Origin: an uncultured Lachnospiraceae bacterium
GTDB taxonomy: Bacteria; Bacillota; Clostridia; Lachnospirales; Lachnospiraceae
NCBI GenBank assembly: GCA_934320845.1
Contig: CAKRFU010000003.1
Location: forward strand, 1-64,000
Direction of reading: 5' to 3'
DNA length: 64,000 nucleotides
The notes under the pieces were generated by a model. It was not told the DNA's origin. It worked only from the letters and a program-made list of their open reading frames with translations, and did not search any database. A program made the translations under genes and the position numbers. Below, one piece after another: positions 7,479 through 15,597 of the stretch (its first letter is position 1; every line of letters begins with the position of its first letter).

Positions 7479-8936
7479 ATGACAGTACAGGAAAAATATT
7501 TAAAGATTGTAGACGAAGTGATTGAAAAAGGACCGTATAAGCCGGACTGGGTATCTTTGTCTGAGTACGAAGCACCGAAGTGGTTCAGAGATGCCAAGTT
7601 TGGGATATTTATCCATTGGGGATTGTTTAGTGTTCCGGCTTTCAACAATGAATGGTATTCAAGAAATATGTACATTCAGGACATGGAAGAATGGAAACAT
7701 CACAGAGAGACTTTTGGCGAGCATACTAAATTTGGATATAAGGATTTTATACCGATGTTTACTGCACCGAAATTTAATCCGAAAGAGTGGGTTAAATTGT
7801 TTAAAAAAGCGGGGGCAAAATATGTTATGCCTGTAGCTGAGCACCACGACGGATTTCAGATGTATGACAGTGAGATAAGTGAGTGGACAAGCGTAAAAAA
7901 AGCCATGAAAAGAGATGTACTCGGTGAACTCAAAGAAGCAATTCAGGATGAGGGTCTTGTTTTTTGTGAGTCTAATCATCGTGTTGAGCATGCTTTCTTT
8001 ATGGGACATGGCTGTGAATTTGAGAGTGATATAAAGCAGCCTATGAAACTCGGTGATTTCTATTGGCCTGCAATGCCTGAACCTGACAACCAGGATCTTT
8101 TCAGCCCTGCACCTCCAAAGGAATTTCTTGAGGACTGGCTTGCAAGAAACTGTGAACTCGTTGAAAAGTATAAACCTTCAATGGTTTATTTTGACTGGTG
8201 GATACAGCATGATTCTGTAAAGGAATACCTGAAGAAATTTGCCGCATATTATTATAACCGTGCCAGTGAGTGGGGCATGAAAGTAGGTATATCATATAAG
8301 CATGACGCTATGATGCTTGGAACAGGAATACTTGATATGGAGCGAGGTCATTTCTCGGAGGCAAAACCATTTTACTGGCAGGCTGACACATCTATGGCAT
8401 TCAATTCATGGTGTTATACTGAGCAGAACAGATTTAAGAAATCAAGTGACATACTTCAGGATTTGGTTGATATTGTCAGCAAGAATGGCTGTCTTTTGTT
8501 AAATGTCGGACCAAAAGCTGACGGTACGATATGCGACGAAGAGATAAATATAATGGAAGAAATCGGAGAGTGGATGGATGTAAATGGAGAGGCAATCTAC
8601 GGTACACATCCTTGGAGAATTCAGGAAGAGGGAAGTACGGAAGTTGTAGAAGGAATGTTCTCAGAAGAGGGAAGAAAAGATTTCACATCTGAGGATATAC
8701 GATTTACATGTAAGGCAGATTGTATTTACATAATACCTATGAAGCAGAATGGTGAAGATATAATCGTTAAGAGCATGGGAGAAAACAGCAAAGATTTCCA
8801 TGGCATTATTGAGGAATTTAAGGCACTCGGTTATGATGAACAGCCGGAGTTTATCAGAGAAGATGACAGAATGATAATAAAAGCACCGTTTGTAAAGAGC
8901 GACAAGCCTGTTGTGTACAGAATGAGACTTAAATAG
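7479..8936 (+). CDS. Alpha-L-fucosidase, glycoside hydrolase family 29
   Basis: A 485-residue GH29 enzyme that releases terminal alpha-L-fucose from glycans. The family opening is clear: PKWFRDAKFGIFIHWGLFSVPAFNNEWYSRNMY. EHHDGFQMYDS carries the substrate-binding histidines, and YFDWW places the predicted nucleophile Asp at residue 239. The C-terminal part, from about residue 395, is the beta-sandwich domain. There is no signal peptide, so the enzyme should be cytoplasmic and act on imported fucosylated oligosaccharides. It stands alone between the tRNA-modification genes and a bidirectional terminator; no transporter or fucose-catabolic gene is adjacent. GGAGG lies 8 bases before the start. 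Confidence 0.9.
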   Translation: MTVQEKYLKIVDEVIEKGPYKPDWVSLSEYEAPKWFRDAKFGIFIHWGLFSVPAFNNEWYSRNMYIQDMEEWKHHRETFGEHTKFGYKDFIPMFTAPKFNPKEWVKLFKKAGAKYVMPVAEHHDGFQMYDSEISEWTSVKKAMKRDVLGELKEAIQDEGLVFCESNHRVEHAFFMGHGCEFESDIKQPMKLGDFYWPAMPEPDNQDLFSPAPPKEFLEDWLARNCELVEKYKPSMVYFDWWIQHDSVKEYLKKFAAYYYNRASEWGMKVGISYKHDAMMLGTGILDMERGHFSEAKPFYWQADTSMAFNSWCYTEQNRFKKSSDILQDLVDIVSKNGCLLLNVGPKADGTICDEEINIMEEIGEWMDVNGEAIYGTHPWRIQEEGSTEVVEGMFSEEGRKDFTSEDIRFTCKADCIYIIPMKQNGEDIIVKSMGENSKDFHGIIEEFKALGYDEQPEFIREDDRMIIKAPFVKSDKPVVYRMRLK

Positions 8937-9022
8937 GTATAAGAATGTGTGACTATATAAAATCAAAAAAATGTTTATATAACTTATAATCATGATATTT
9001 ATAAAACGTAAATATATAAGAA

Positions 9023-9050
9023 AAGGGACATCAATAAAATGATGTCCCTT
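9023..9050. terminator. Bidirectional terminator between fucosidase and cspA genes
   Basis: AAGGGACATC (9023-9032) and GATGTCCCTT (9041-9050) form a perfect 10-bp stem with an 8-base loop. On the minus strand a T-rich stretch follows, which suits the end of the cspA transcript; on the plus strand the tail is AT-rich but less T-rich. Confidence 0.75.
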
Positions 9051-9161
9051 AATTAATGCTTTATTATAATCTTGTCAAAAAATCAAAAAAATTAAAATAA
9101 AAATATATCTATAAAAATAAGAATGAATCCATGCTTCGATTATAACAAATGTAAAGGTAAA

Positions 9162-9362
9162 TTAGCCAACCTTTACAACATTTGAAGCCTGTGGTCCTTT
9201 TTCTCCGTTTACAACGTCAAATTCCACTTCTTCACCTTCGTCAAGAACTTTGAAACCATCCATCTGAAGTGCTGAATAATGTACGAATACATCCTTACCT
9301 GTCTCGTCTGAAATGAAACCAAAACCCTTTTTTGCGTTAAACCACTTAACTGTACCCTTCAT
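9162..9362 (-). CDS. cspA: Cold-shock protein, CspA family
   Basis: A 66-residue single-domain OB-fold RNA/DNA chaperone. RNP1 (KGFGFI) and RNP2 (VFVHY) are intact, with the usual [18 protein letters not shown] start and the [10 protein letters not shown] end. An AGGAGG site lies just before the ATG. The gene has its own promoter and terminator and an untranslated leader of roughly 85 bases, as is common in cold-inducible csp genes. It lies downstream of, and in the same direction as, the uup-like gene, but its strong promoter argues for separate transcription. Confidence 0.96.
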   Translation of the reverse strand: MKGTVKWFNAKKGFGFISDETGKDVFVHYSALQMDGFKVLDEGEEVEFDVVNGEKGPQASNVVKVG

Positions 9363-9396
9363 TGTACTGCCTCCTAAAACTTTAAAAAATATTTAT

Positions 9397-9420
9397 GCCC
9401 AAAATGGCATGCCATAGGGC
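9397..9420 (-). promoter_or_regulatory. Stem-loop in the cspA 5' leader
   Basis: On the transcript GCCC pairs with GGGC around an inner ATGG/CCAT stem, between the promoter and the ribosome binding site. Csp mRNAs in other bacteria use leader structure as a thermosensor; here only the hairpin is seen and the role is inferred. Confidence 0.35.
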
Positions 9421-9454
9421 TGATATGGTGTCTATGTAACCACCAACACAATTA

Positions 9455-9483
9455 AATCTATCATATAAAATGTTCAGTGTCAA
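9455..9483 (-). promoter_or_regulatory. Promoter of cspA
   Basis: Minus-strand TTGACA (9483-9478) and TAGATT (9460-9455) with 17-base spacing, giving a predicted leader of about 85 bases. Confidence 0.65.
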
Positions 9484-9536
9484 CGCATTTTTGTGGCGGA
9501 ATACTTTCTTTTATCACCATATGGCAGTGTGTAAAA

Positions 9537-11387
9537 TCAGGAATTATTTGCTATGTCTGCGGCAAGTTCTTCGAGGTACATCCACCTGTCCATTTTGTAG
9601 TCAAGTTTTTGTGAGAGCTCCTCTTTTTTTACTGATAACTCTCCAAGTTTTACAAAGTCATTTGCGGCTTTTAACATGGCATTGTCGGTTTCCTCAATCT
9701 CCTGTTCAAGGGCAGCAATGTCTGCTTCTATAGTTTCAAACTCTTTTTCTTCCTTGTAAGACATTTTTTTCTTTTTAACCTGACCGTCTTTCCAGTTGTC
9801 TTTTGTTACTTTTTGCTTGTCCGAAACGGCTTCGGAATTTTCTTTAAAATTGTTGTCAGTGCTTTCTGATGAAGCTAAACCTGCATCGGTAACATCAAGT
9901 TTGTGGGTTGTGTGGTTCAGATAGTCTGTGTAGCCGCCCTCATATTGATTTATGGTACTGTTTTCAAAACAGAATATTCTTGATACAACCCTGTCAAGGA
10001 AATAGCGGTCATGGGAAACCGTTATAACAATGCCGTCAAACGAATCAAGATAATCTTCCAGTCGTGTGAGAGTGGCAATGTCAAGGTCGTTTGTCGGCTC
10101 GTCGAGAATAAGGATATTCGGTGCTTCCATAAGTATTCTTAGAAGATAGAGACGTCTTTTTTCACCGCCTGAAAGTTTGCCGACAATTGAGTATTGCTGG
10201 TCTGGTGGAAATAAAAATCTCTCCAACATTACGGAAGCGGATACGGTACCATCTTTCGTGTGGATAAATTCGCCGCCTTCCCGCACATAATCAATGACTC
10301 TCAAAGAGTCATCCATAGTTTCATTTTCCTGTGAAAAATAACCTATTTTTACGGTTTGTCCTATAGTAACCTGACCTGAATCCGGCTTTATTTTTCCGGT
10401 TATTATGTTCATCAGGGTTGATTTGCCACAGCCGTTTGGTCCGATAATACCGACCCTGTCATTTCTCAAAAAGAAATATGTAAAATCATTGATAACAGGT
10501 ATTCCATCAAATGATTTTGAAATGTTTTCAAGTTCGATTGTCGTTTTGCCAAGTCTTGATGATGCGGAACTTATTTCGATGGTACTGTCCGTAACAGGAG
10601 ATTTCATGTCACGAAGATTTTCGTATCTTTGTATATGAGCTTTCTGTTTTGTGGAACGTGCTCTGGCACCACGCATCATCCATGCAATTTCAGTGCGGAG
10701 TAAACTCTGTCTCTTCCTCTCTGTTGCGTTTGCAATTTCTTCTCTTTGAGCTTTTCTCTCCAAGAATCCCAGATAATTACAATCGTAGCTGTATAATTTG
10801 CCTTTATCAATCTCAACAATTCTGTTTACGACACTGTCAAGAAAATATCTGTCATGGGTAATCATTATGAGAGCTCCGCGGTATTTTTTTAGATAGTCTT
10901 CAAGCCACTCGTTCATCGCACTGTCAAGATGGTTTGTAGGCTCGTCGAGAATAAGTATGTCAGCAGGAGTGAGAAGTGTACGGATGAGGGCAATTCTTTT
11001 TCTCTGACCGCCCGAAAGTTCATTTATAGGCTGGCTGTGATTTTTAAACCCAAGTTTGTTCATCATGTTTTTGGCCTGAGGTTCATAATTTACAGGGGAA
11101 TCCGAAATGTCTTTCTGGAGTGGAAGTGCTGCTTCAAGAGCAGAAATATTTTGGGAAAACTCAGGCTTTTGAGAAAGATAACCTATTCGTAAGTTTCTTC
11201 CCATAATAATCTTTCCGTTGTCGGGTTCAACTGTTCCGGCGAGAATTTTTAATAAAGTTGATTTGCCTGTGCCGTTAATACCGATAATACCGACTTTTTC
11301 GCTTTCATTTAAACTAAATGAGGTATCATCAAGTAAAAGTCTTTCCGTATAGGAATGAGTAAGATGTTCTGCCGTAATTAGATTCAT
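9537..11387 (-). CDS. uup: ABC-F family ATPase, Uup-type
   Basis: A soluble protein of 616 residues with two ABC ATPase domains and no membrane segment, as expected for ABC-F ribosome-associated factors. Walker A motifs are GINGTGKST and GPNGCGKST; both signature motifs (LSGGQRKR and LSGGEKRR) and Walker B/D-loop stretches (ILILDEPTNHLDS, ILILDEPTNDLDI) are present. After the second ATPase comes a Lys/Glu-rich linker and a C-terminal coiled coil (about residues 540-612), the hallmark of the Uup/YdiF branch. Such proteins act in ribosome assembly or in rescuing stalled ribosomes; Uup also affects transposon excision in E. coli. There is no sign of an antibiotic-resistance-type long linker. Transcribed leftward, divergent from the thioesterase gene. 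Confidence 0.85.
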   Translation of the reverse strand: MNLITAEHLTHSYTERLLLDDTSFSLNESEKVGIIGINGTGKSTLLKILAGTVEPDNGKIIMGRNLRIGYLSQKPEFSQNISALEAALPLQKDISDSPVNYEPQAKNMMNKLGFKNHSQPINELSGGQRKRIALIRTLLTPADILILDEPTNHLDSAMNEWLEDYLKKYRGALIMITHDRYFLDSVVNRIVEIDKGKLYSYDCNYLGFLERKAQREEIANATERKRQSLLRTEIAWMMRGARARSTKQKAHIQRYENLRDMKSPVTDSTIEISSASSRLGKTTIELENISKSFDGIPVINDFTYFFLRNDRVGIIGPNGCGKSTLMNIITGKIKPDSGQVTIGQTVKIGYFSQENETMDDSLRVIDYVREGGEFIHTKDGTVSASVMLERFLFPPDQQYSIVGKLSGGEKRRLYLLRILMEAPNILILDEPTNDLDIATLTRLEDYLDSFDGIVITVSHDRYFLDRVVSRIFCFENSTINQYEGGYTDYLNHTTHKLDVTDAGLASSESTDNNFKENSEAVSDKQKVTKDNWKDGQVKKKKMSYKEEKEFETIEADIAALEQEIEETDNAMLKAANDFVKLGELSVKKEELSQKLDYKMDRWMYLEELAADIANNS

Positions 11388-11408
11388 ACTGATTTCCTCT
11401 TTTCTGAA

Positions 11409-11437
11409 TTTATAATGTATGCCCTTTGTTGTTGCAA
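11409..11437 (-). promoter_or_regulatory. Promoter of the uup-like gene
   Basis: Minus-strand TTGCAA (11437-11432) and TATAAA (11414-11409) with 17-base spacing. The TTGCAA box is a palindrome shared with the divergent rightward promoter. Confidence 0.5.
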
Positions 11438-11460
11438 AGCGGCATTTAATAAGTTATAAT
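11432..11460 (+). promoter_or_regulatory. Promoter of the thioesterase gene
   Basis: TTGCAA (11432-11437) and TATAAT (11455-11460) are 17 bases apart, with a perfect -10 box. A 9-bp inverted repeat (GCCCTTTGT at 11421-11429, ACAAAGGGC at 11492-11500) surrounds it. Confidence 0.55.
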
Positions 11461-11532
11461 TATAATTAGGTGTGAATAAGTATAGCCTATTACAAAGGGC
11501 AAAGCAACCATTATTTTTGGAGGCATATGGTT

Positions 11533-11958
11533 ATGGATGAAAAGGGTTTGGCGTATAAGCGTCAGGTAAATTATTATGAAACAGATAAGATGGGGATAGT
11601 TCATCACTCGAATTATATCAGATTTTTTGAAGAGGCTAGGATAGACTTTCTCGATAAAATTGGATTGAATTATAAAAAGATTGAAGATATGGGATTGATT
11701 ATGCCTGTTCTCAGTGTTGAATGTAAGTATATTAAGCCGCTTCATTTCAGTGAAGATTTTTATGTGAATTCAAGGGTTGCAAAATATAATGGAATGAAGC
11801 TTGTTGTAGAATATGAGATTTATAATATGAACGAAGAATTGGTTACAACTGGCAGAAGTGAACATTGTCTTCTAGACAAAGATTTGAAACCTGTGAATAT
11901 AAAGAGAAATTATCCGGATATATATAACAAATTAAAAGAATTGGTTGAAGATAGATAG
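11533..11958 (+). CDS. Acyl-CoA thioesterase, YbgC/4HBT hotdog family
   Basis: A 141-residue single hotdog-fold thioesterase. The family motif TDKMGIVHHSNYIRFFEEARIDFLDKIG contains the catalytic Asp and the Tyr/Phe pattern of YbgC-like enzymes that hydrolyse short-chain acyl-CoAs. I choose ATG 11533 because GGAGG at 11519-11523 is nine bases upstream; an ATG at 11527 is in frame but only three bases from the site. It is followed closely by the arylsulfotransferase-like gene. The natural substrate cannot be told from sequence. Confidence 0.85.
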   Translation: MDEKGLAYKRQVNYYETDKMGIVHHSNYIRFFEEARIDFLDKIGLNYKKIEDMGLIMPVLSVECKYIKPLHFSEDFYVNSRVAKYNGMKLVVEYEIYNMNEELVTTGRSEHCLLDKDLKPVNIKRNYPDIYNKLKELVEDR

Positions 11959-11991
11959 AAAAATATTATTTTCAAGGAAATGAGGATTGTG

Positions 11992-13833
11992 ATGAAGAAA
12001 AAACTGATAACAGCATTACTTACAAGTGTTGTAATGCTTGCGGCAATGGGGATATTTGTATGGAAGATGAGTGGTATTTCCGACAAACTGAGCAGTGAAG
12101 ATAAAGCGAAGATTGAGGAAGAAAAGGATCTTCTTGAAAATCAAAGCGGAAAAGTTATAGATAATGTGAATCAGATAGATATTAAAAATTTATATCTTTC
12201 AGGTAAAAGAAAAAATGTTGTTACCATAAATTATAAATCACCAAAAGATGTTTATAATCAGGCAAAATCAGCAAGAGCTGAAGAAACACTTACGAACATA
12301 AAAAAGAAGGTAAAGGAATATACTCCGGATGATGCGTTGTGGGCATACAACCCATACGGTACAAATTATTGTTCAATGTATGTATATTTTAATACAGACG
12401 GAAATTGCTATTGTAAATATACAATTTCAGTTAAAGATAAGAAGATTCCTGATTTTACAAGAACATTGATAGCAGGTGGTTCAGGAAATGTTGCAACGGA
12501 ACATGAATATCAGCTTATAGGTCTTGTACCCGGAATGAAAAACTATATAACACTGAAATTGTACAATAAACAGGACAAGTTATCAAAACAATTGGTGTAC
12601 AGTGTGGATATTCCTAAGAGCAGTACAGGTATGCAGACAAGACTTTCTGCTGTAAACGGAAGAAGCAGGCAGGAGATAAGCAACGGTCTTTATACGGTTT
12701 TTGGAAAAGGAAGAACCGTGAACAAAAAGTCTGTTAAAATTATTACAAAGAAGATAAATAAAAACGGCAAAAAGACAACTAAAAAAGTAAAGAAAACTGT
12801 AAACAGGAAAATTAAGAAATATGCAATTGCAATGTATGATAATTCAGGTGTGTTAAGAAGTGAGATGCCGCTTGACGGTCATATGGCAAAGAATATGCAG
12901 GTTATATATGATGGTATTGTTTATCCGTGTGCAGATAACAAATTTGCAATGTTAAATTCGCTTGGACAGGTTACGAAAGTTTATTCAGTAAACGGATATA
13001 AGCAGGACGGCGAATTTGCATATGACGGTTTTGGAAATATTTATTTCATAGCTACCGCATTTGGCAAAAAGACTACAAGGAACAGCAAGATAATGGGGAT
13101 TGAACTGGAAACTGGCAAGGTTAGTCTCGAACTTGATTTCGATTCCTTTATTTCAGAAATGTATAATAAATCCGGAAAAAAGACAAACTGGATTGATATA
13201 AATTCCGTTCAGGTATGTGGAACAAACAAACTTATAATAGGTTCAAAATCTCTGTCAAGCATTTTTAAAGTAAGTAATGTGGGAAGTATTATTCCAAAAC
13301 TTGATTATATTATTGCGGATAAAGAGATATGGAAAAATTGTAAGAACCTTAAGAAAAAGGTATTGAAAAAATATTCAAAGGACGCACAGGCAGATCCATC
13401 AGCAACAGCGTCGGCAACTGAAGACCCTGACAGTATAGATGTGATACTCAATCAGGGAAAGAAAAAGCCTGACCCGTTCAGGTCACAGTATAATCAGAAT
13501 GCGATTACATGTAATTCATCAGGTAATGTTATCACGATGTTAAATAACAATTCAGGAAAATATGCGAAAAGAGCAAATAACAATTCATATTACTATCAGT
13601 TTAAAGTAAATGAGAGCGCAAAAACTTATCGTGTTGCTGCCAAAAAAGCTTTTGAAAAAACATCTGACAATGGTAACATAATTAAAGATAAAAATCTGTA
13701 TATATATTGCTGTAGCAGCAGAAACAAGTTTATGGAAACAGATTCGACAGGAAAGCTTATAAAGAGCTTTAAAACAGGCTATGGTGCTTACAGAGTTTAC
13801 AAAAATGACTGGAAGAATTTTTGGTTTTATTAG
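11992..13833 (+). CDS. Exported arylsulfotransferase-like protein lacking the catalytic histidines
   Basis: A 613-residue protein with an N-terminal hydrophobic signal/anchor (about residues 3-25). Its layout resembles bacterial arylsulfate sulfotransferases: an N-terminal beta-sandwich-like region (residues about 90-200, with YNPYGTNYCSMYVYFNT and HEYQLIGLVPGMKNYITL) and a propeller-like body (YDGFGNIYFIAT, then NWIDINSVQVCGTNKLIIGSKSLSSIFKV). In active enzymes the block resembling NWIDINSV carries a His that becomes sulfated; here Asp402 occupies that place, and the His-His-Asp usually before the GNxxxLA block is also absent. A very basic insert (residues about 240-275) and a Ser/Thr/Ala-rich patch (about 465-480) are present. 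Start 11992 has GAGG at 11982-11985; ATG 11980 is the alternative. Homology is by eye. Confidence 0.55.
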   Translation: MKKKLITALLTSVVMLAAMGIFVWKMSGISDKLSSEDKAKIEEEKDLLENQSGKVIDNVNQIDIKNLYLSGKRKNVVTINYKSPKDVYNQAKSARAEETLTNIKKKVKEYTPDDALWAYNPYGTNYCSMYVYFNTDGNCYCKYTISVKDKKIPDFTRTLIAGGSGNVATEHEYQLIGLVPGMKNYITLKLYNKQDKLSKQLVYSVDIPKSSTGMQTRLSAVNGRSRQEISNGLYTVFGKGRTVNKKSVKIITKKINKNGKKTTKKVKKTVNRKIKKYAIAMYDNSGVLRSEMPLDGHMAKNMQVIYDGIVYPCADNKFAMLNSLGQVTKVYSVNGYKQDGEFAYDGFGNIYFIATAFGKKTTRNSKIMGIELETGKVSLELDFDSFISEMYNKSGKKTNWIDINSVQVCGTNKLIIGSKSLSSIFKVSNVGSIIPKLDYIIADKEIWKNCKNLKKKVLKKYSKDAQADPSATASATEDPDSIDVILNQGKKKPDPFRSQYNQNAITCNSSGNVITMLNNNSGKYAKRANNNSYYYQFKVNESAKTYRVAAKKAFEKTSDNGNIIKDKNLYIYCCSSRNKFMETDSTGKLIKSFKTGYGAYRVYKNDWKNFWFY

Positions 13834-13845
13834 GAGTTAAAATCG

Positions 13846-13874
13846 TTGACCTGTTACCTGAAAAGTTGTATAAT
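13846..13874 (+). promoter_or_regulatory. Promoter of the transaldolase-transketolase operon
   Basis: TTGACC (13846-13851) and a perfect TATAAT (13869-13874) spaced by 17 bases, about 85 bases before the fsa start. The leader between is AT-rich without a clear hairpin. Confidence 0.7.
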
Positions 13875-13958
13875 CACATTAACAAATCTATTTAGAGTTT
13901 TGTATAATATTTTAATATTTATTTAACTAACTATATTTTTTAAGGAGGAAGCAAGAGT

Positions 13959-14618
13959 ATGAAATTTTTCGTAGACACAGCAAAAATTGAGGACATTAAG
14001 AAAGCAAATGATATGGGTGTTATCTGTGGTGTAACAACAAACCCATCACTTATTGCAAAAGAGGGCGGAAAGAGTCAGGAAGAAGTTTTAAAGGAAATAG
14101 CAGAAATCGTTGATGGACCTATAAGTGGAGAAGTTAAGGCAACAACAGTTGATGCAGAGGGAATGATTAAAGAAGGAAGAGAAATCGCTAAACTTCATAA
14201 GAACATGATTGTAAAAATTCCTATGACAGTAGAAGGTCTCAAGGCGACAAAAGTTCTTTCAAGCGAAGGAATCAAATGTAATGTAACACTTATCTTTTCA
14301 GCAAATCAGGCGCTTCTTGCAGCAAGAGCAGGTGCAGCTTATGTTTCACCATTCCTCGGACGTCTTGACGATATTTCAACACCGGGAATTGACCTTATTC
14401 AGAGCATTGCAGATATTTTTGCAAACTATCCTGAAATCAAGACAGAAATTATTGCAGCAAGTGTTCGTAATCCGATTCATGTAACAGATTGTGCACTTGC
14501 AGGTGCAGATATAGCTACAGTTCCTTACAATGTAATCGAACAGATGACAAAACATCCTCTTACAGATCAGGGAATTGAGAAATTCCAGAAGGACTACATA
14601 GCTGTTTTTGGAGAGTAG
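13959..14618 (+). CDS. fsa: Transaldolase, Fsa/TalC (MipB) family
   Basis: A 219-residue class I aldolase of the small transaldolase/fructose-6-phosphate aldolase family. The start [36 protein letters not shown] and the Schiff-base lysine K86 in NMIVKIPMT are clear. [30 protein letters not shown] is the conserved phosphate-binding region. Since a split transketolase follows, transaldolase activity in the non-oxidative pentose phosphate pathway is the likely role. AAGGAGGAAGC precedes the ATG. Degenerate repeats of the gene's last codons lie just after the stop. Confidence 0.92.
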   Translation: MKFFVDTAKIEDIKKANDMGVICGVTTNPSLIAKEGGKSQEEVLKEIAEIVDGPISGEVKATTVDAEGMIKEGREIAKLHKNMIVKIPMTVEGLKATKVLSSEGIKCNVTLIFSANQALLAARAGAAYVSPFLGRLDDISTPGIDLIQSIADIFANYPEIKTEIIAASVRNPIHVTDCALAGADIATVPYNVIEQMTKHPLTDQGIEKFQKDYIAVFGE

Positions 14619-14693
14619 AGGCTGAGAGATGCTTGTACGACAGCATTGCTGTCTTTGGTGAGTAAAAGCTGATACTTTTATGACAGCATAGCA
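14592..14693 (+). repeat. Degenerate tandem repeat spanning the fsa stop codon
   Basis: Three imperfect units begin at 14592, 14639 and 14682. Unit 1 contains the last codons of fsa (GAC TAC ATA GCT GTT TTT) plus 20 bases beyond the stop. Unit 2 repeats the pattern with mostly synonymous changes, and both carry a similar segment around AGGCTGAGA or AAAGCTGA after the stop. Unit 3 is cut short after GACAGCATAGC. Confidence 0.7.
14639..14665 (+). pseudogene. Remnant of a second transaldolase 3' end
   Basis: The frame reads D-S-I-A-V-F-G-E-stop, against [12 protein letters not shown] at the true fsa end. The third-position differences (GTC/GTT, GGT/GGA, ATT/ATA, TAA/TAG) leave the protein sequence unchanged in six of eight residues and suggest divergence under coding selection, or an old duplication. 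No start or upstream coding sequence remains. Confidence 0.5.
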
Positions 14694-14749
14694 AATAAAA
14701 ATATTTGGAATTTGAAAGTAAAAATAATAAAATCAGAAAGGAAGATATC

Positions 14750-15580
14750 ATGGATATTTTAGCTTTAAAGAAAACTGCAAATGAAGTCCGCAAGGGTATT
14801 GTTACAGCAGTGCACAGTGCAAAATCCGGACATCCGGGCGGCTCTTTATCTGCAGCAGATCTCTTAACATATTTATACTTTGAGGAGATGAATATTGACC
14901 CTAAAGATCCTAAAAAAGCAGATAGAGATCGTTTTGTATTATCAAAAGGTCATATTGCACCGGGATTATATTCAACACTTGCACAGAGAGGATATTTCCC
15001 AGTTGAGGATTTAAAGACTCTTCGTCATGTAGGTTCTTATCTTCAGGGACATCCTGATATGAAGCACATTCCTGGAGTAGATATGTCAAGCGGTTCACTC
15101 GGACAGGGTGTTTCAGCAGCAGTAGGTATGGCACTTTCTGCTAAACTTGACAATGCTTCATACAGAGTATATACACTTCTTGGTGATGGTGAGATTCAGG
15201 AAGGTCAGGTTTGGGAGGCGGCTATGTTTGCCGGAGCAAGAAAACTTGACAATCTTGTTGTTATCGTCGACAATAACGGTCTTCAGATTGATGGAAAGAT
15301 TGAGGATGTTTGTTCACCATATCCTATTACAGATAAGTTTAAGGCATTCAATTTCAATGTTATTGAGATTGATGCACACGATTTTGAGCAGATTGCAGAT
15401 GCATTCAAGAAGGCAAGAGAAACTAAAGGAATGCCTACAGCTATCGTTATGAAGAGTGTGAAAGGTAAGGGTGTATCTTTCATGGAGAATAATGCAAGCT
15501 GGCATGGTACAGCTCCAAATGATGAGCAGTACGCACAGGCAATGGCTGACCTTGACAAAATCGGTGAGAGCTTGAAATAA
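14750..15580 (+). CDS. Transketolase, N-terminal (thiamine diphosphate-binding) subunit
   Basis: A 276-residue protein equal to the first half of transketolase. It has AKSGHPGGSLSAADLLTYLYF, LSKGHIAPGLYSTLA, the SLGQGVSAAVGMALSAKL block and the thiamine diphosphate motif GDGEIQEGQVWEAAMFAGARKLDNLVVIVDNN. Separate N and C subunits are the standard form in many Clostridia. ATG 14750 is chosen for its GAAAGGA site; the frame is open further upstream but without a site. It works with the next gene in the pentose phosphate pathway. Confidence 0.92.
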   Translation: MDILALKKTANEVRKGIVTAVHSAKSGHPGGSLSAADLLTYLYFEEMNIDPKDPKKADRDRFVLSKGHIAPGLYSTLAQRGYFPVEDLKTLRHVGSYLQGHPDMKHIPGVDMSSGSLGQGVSAAVGMALSAKLDNASYRVYTLLGDGEIQEGQVWEAAMFAGARKLDNLVVIVDNNGLQIDGKIEDVCSPYPITDKFKAFNFNVIEIDAHDFEQIADAFKKARETKGMPTAIVMKSVKGKGVSFMENNASWHGTAPNDEQYAQAMADLDKIGESLK

Positions 15581-15597
15581 GCGGATAGGAGGAAAAA

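Noticed and set aside
14619..14640. AGGCTGAGAGAT resembles the CTGAGA core of TPP riboswitches
   Set aside because: The rest of the TPP consensus (ACC..GAACCTGAT and GCGTAGGGAA parts) is missing, and the site is part of the fsa tail repeat ahead of a transketolase gene.
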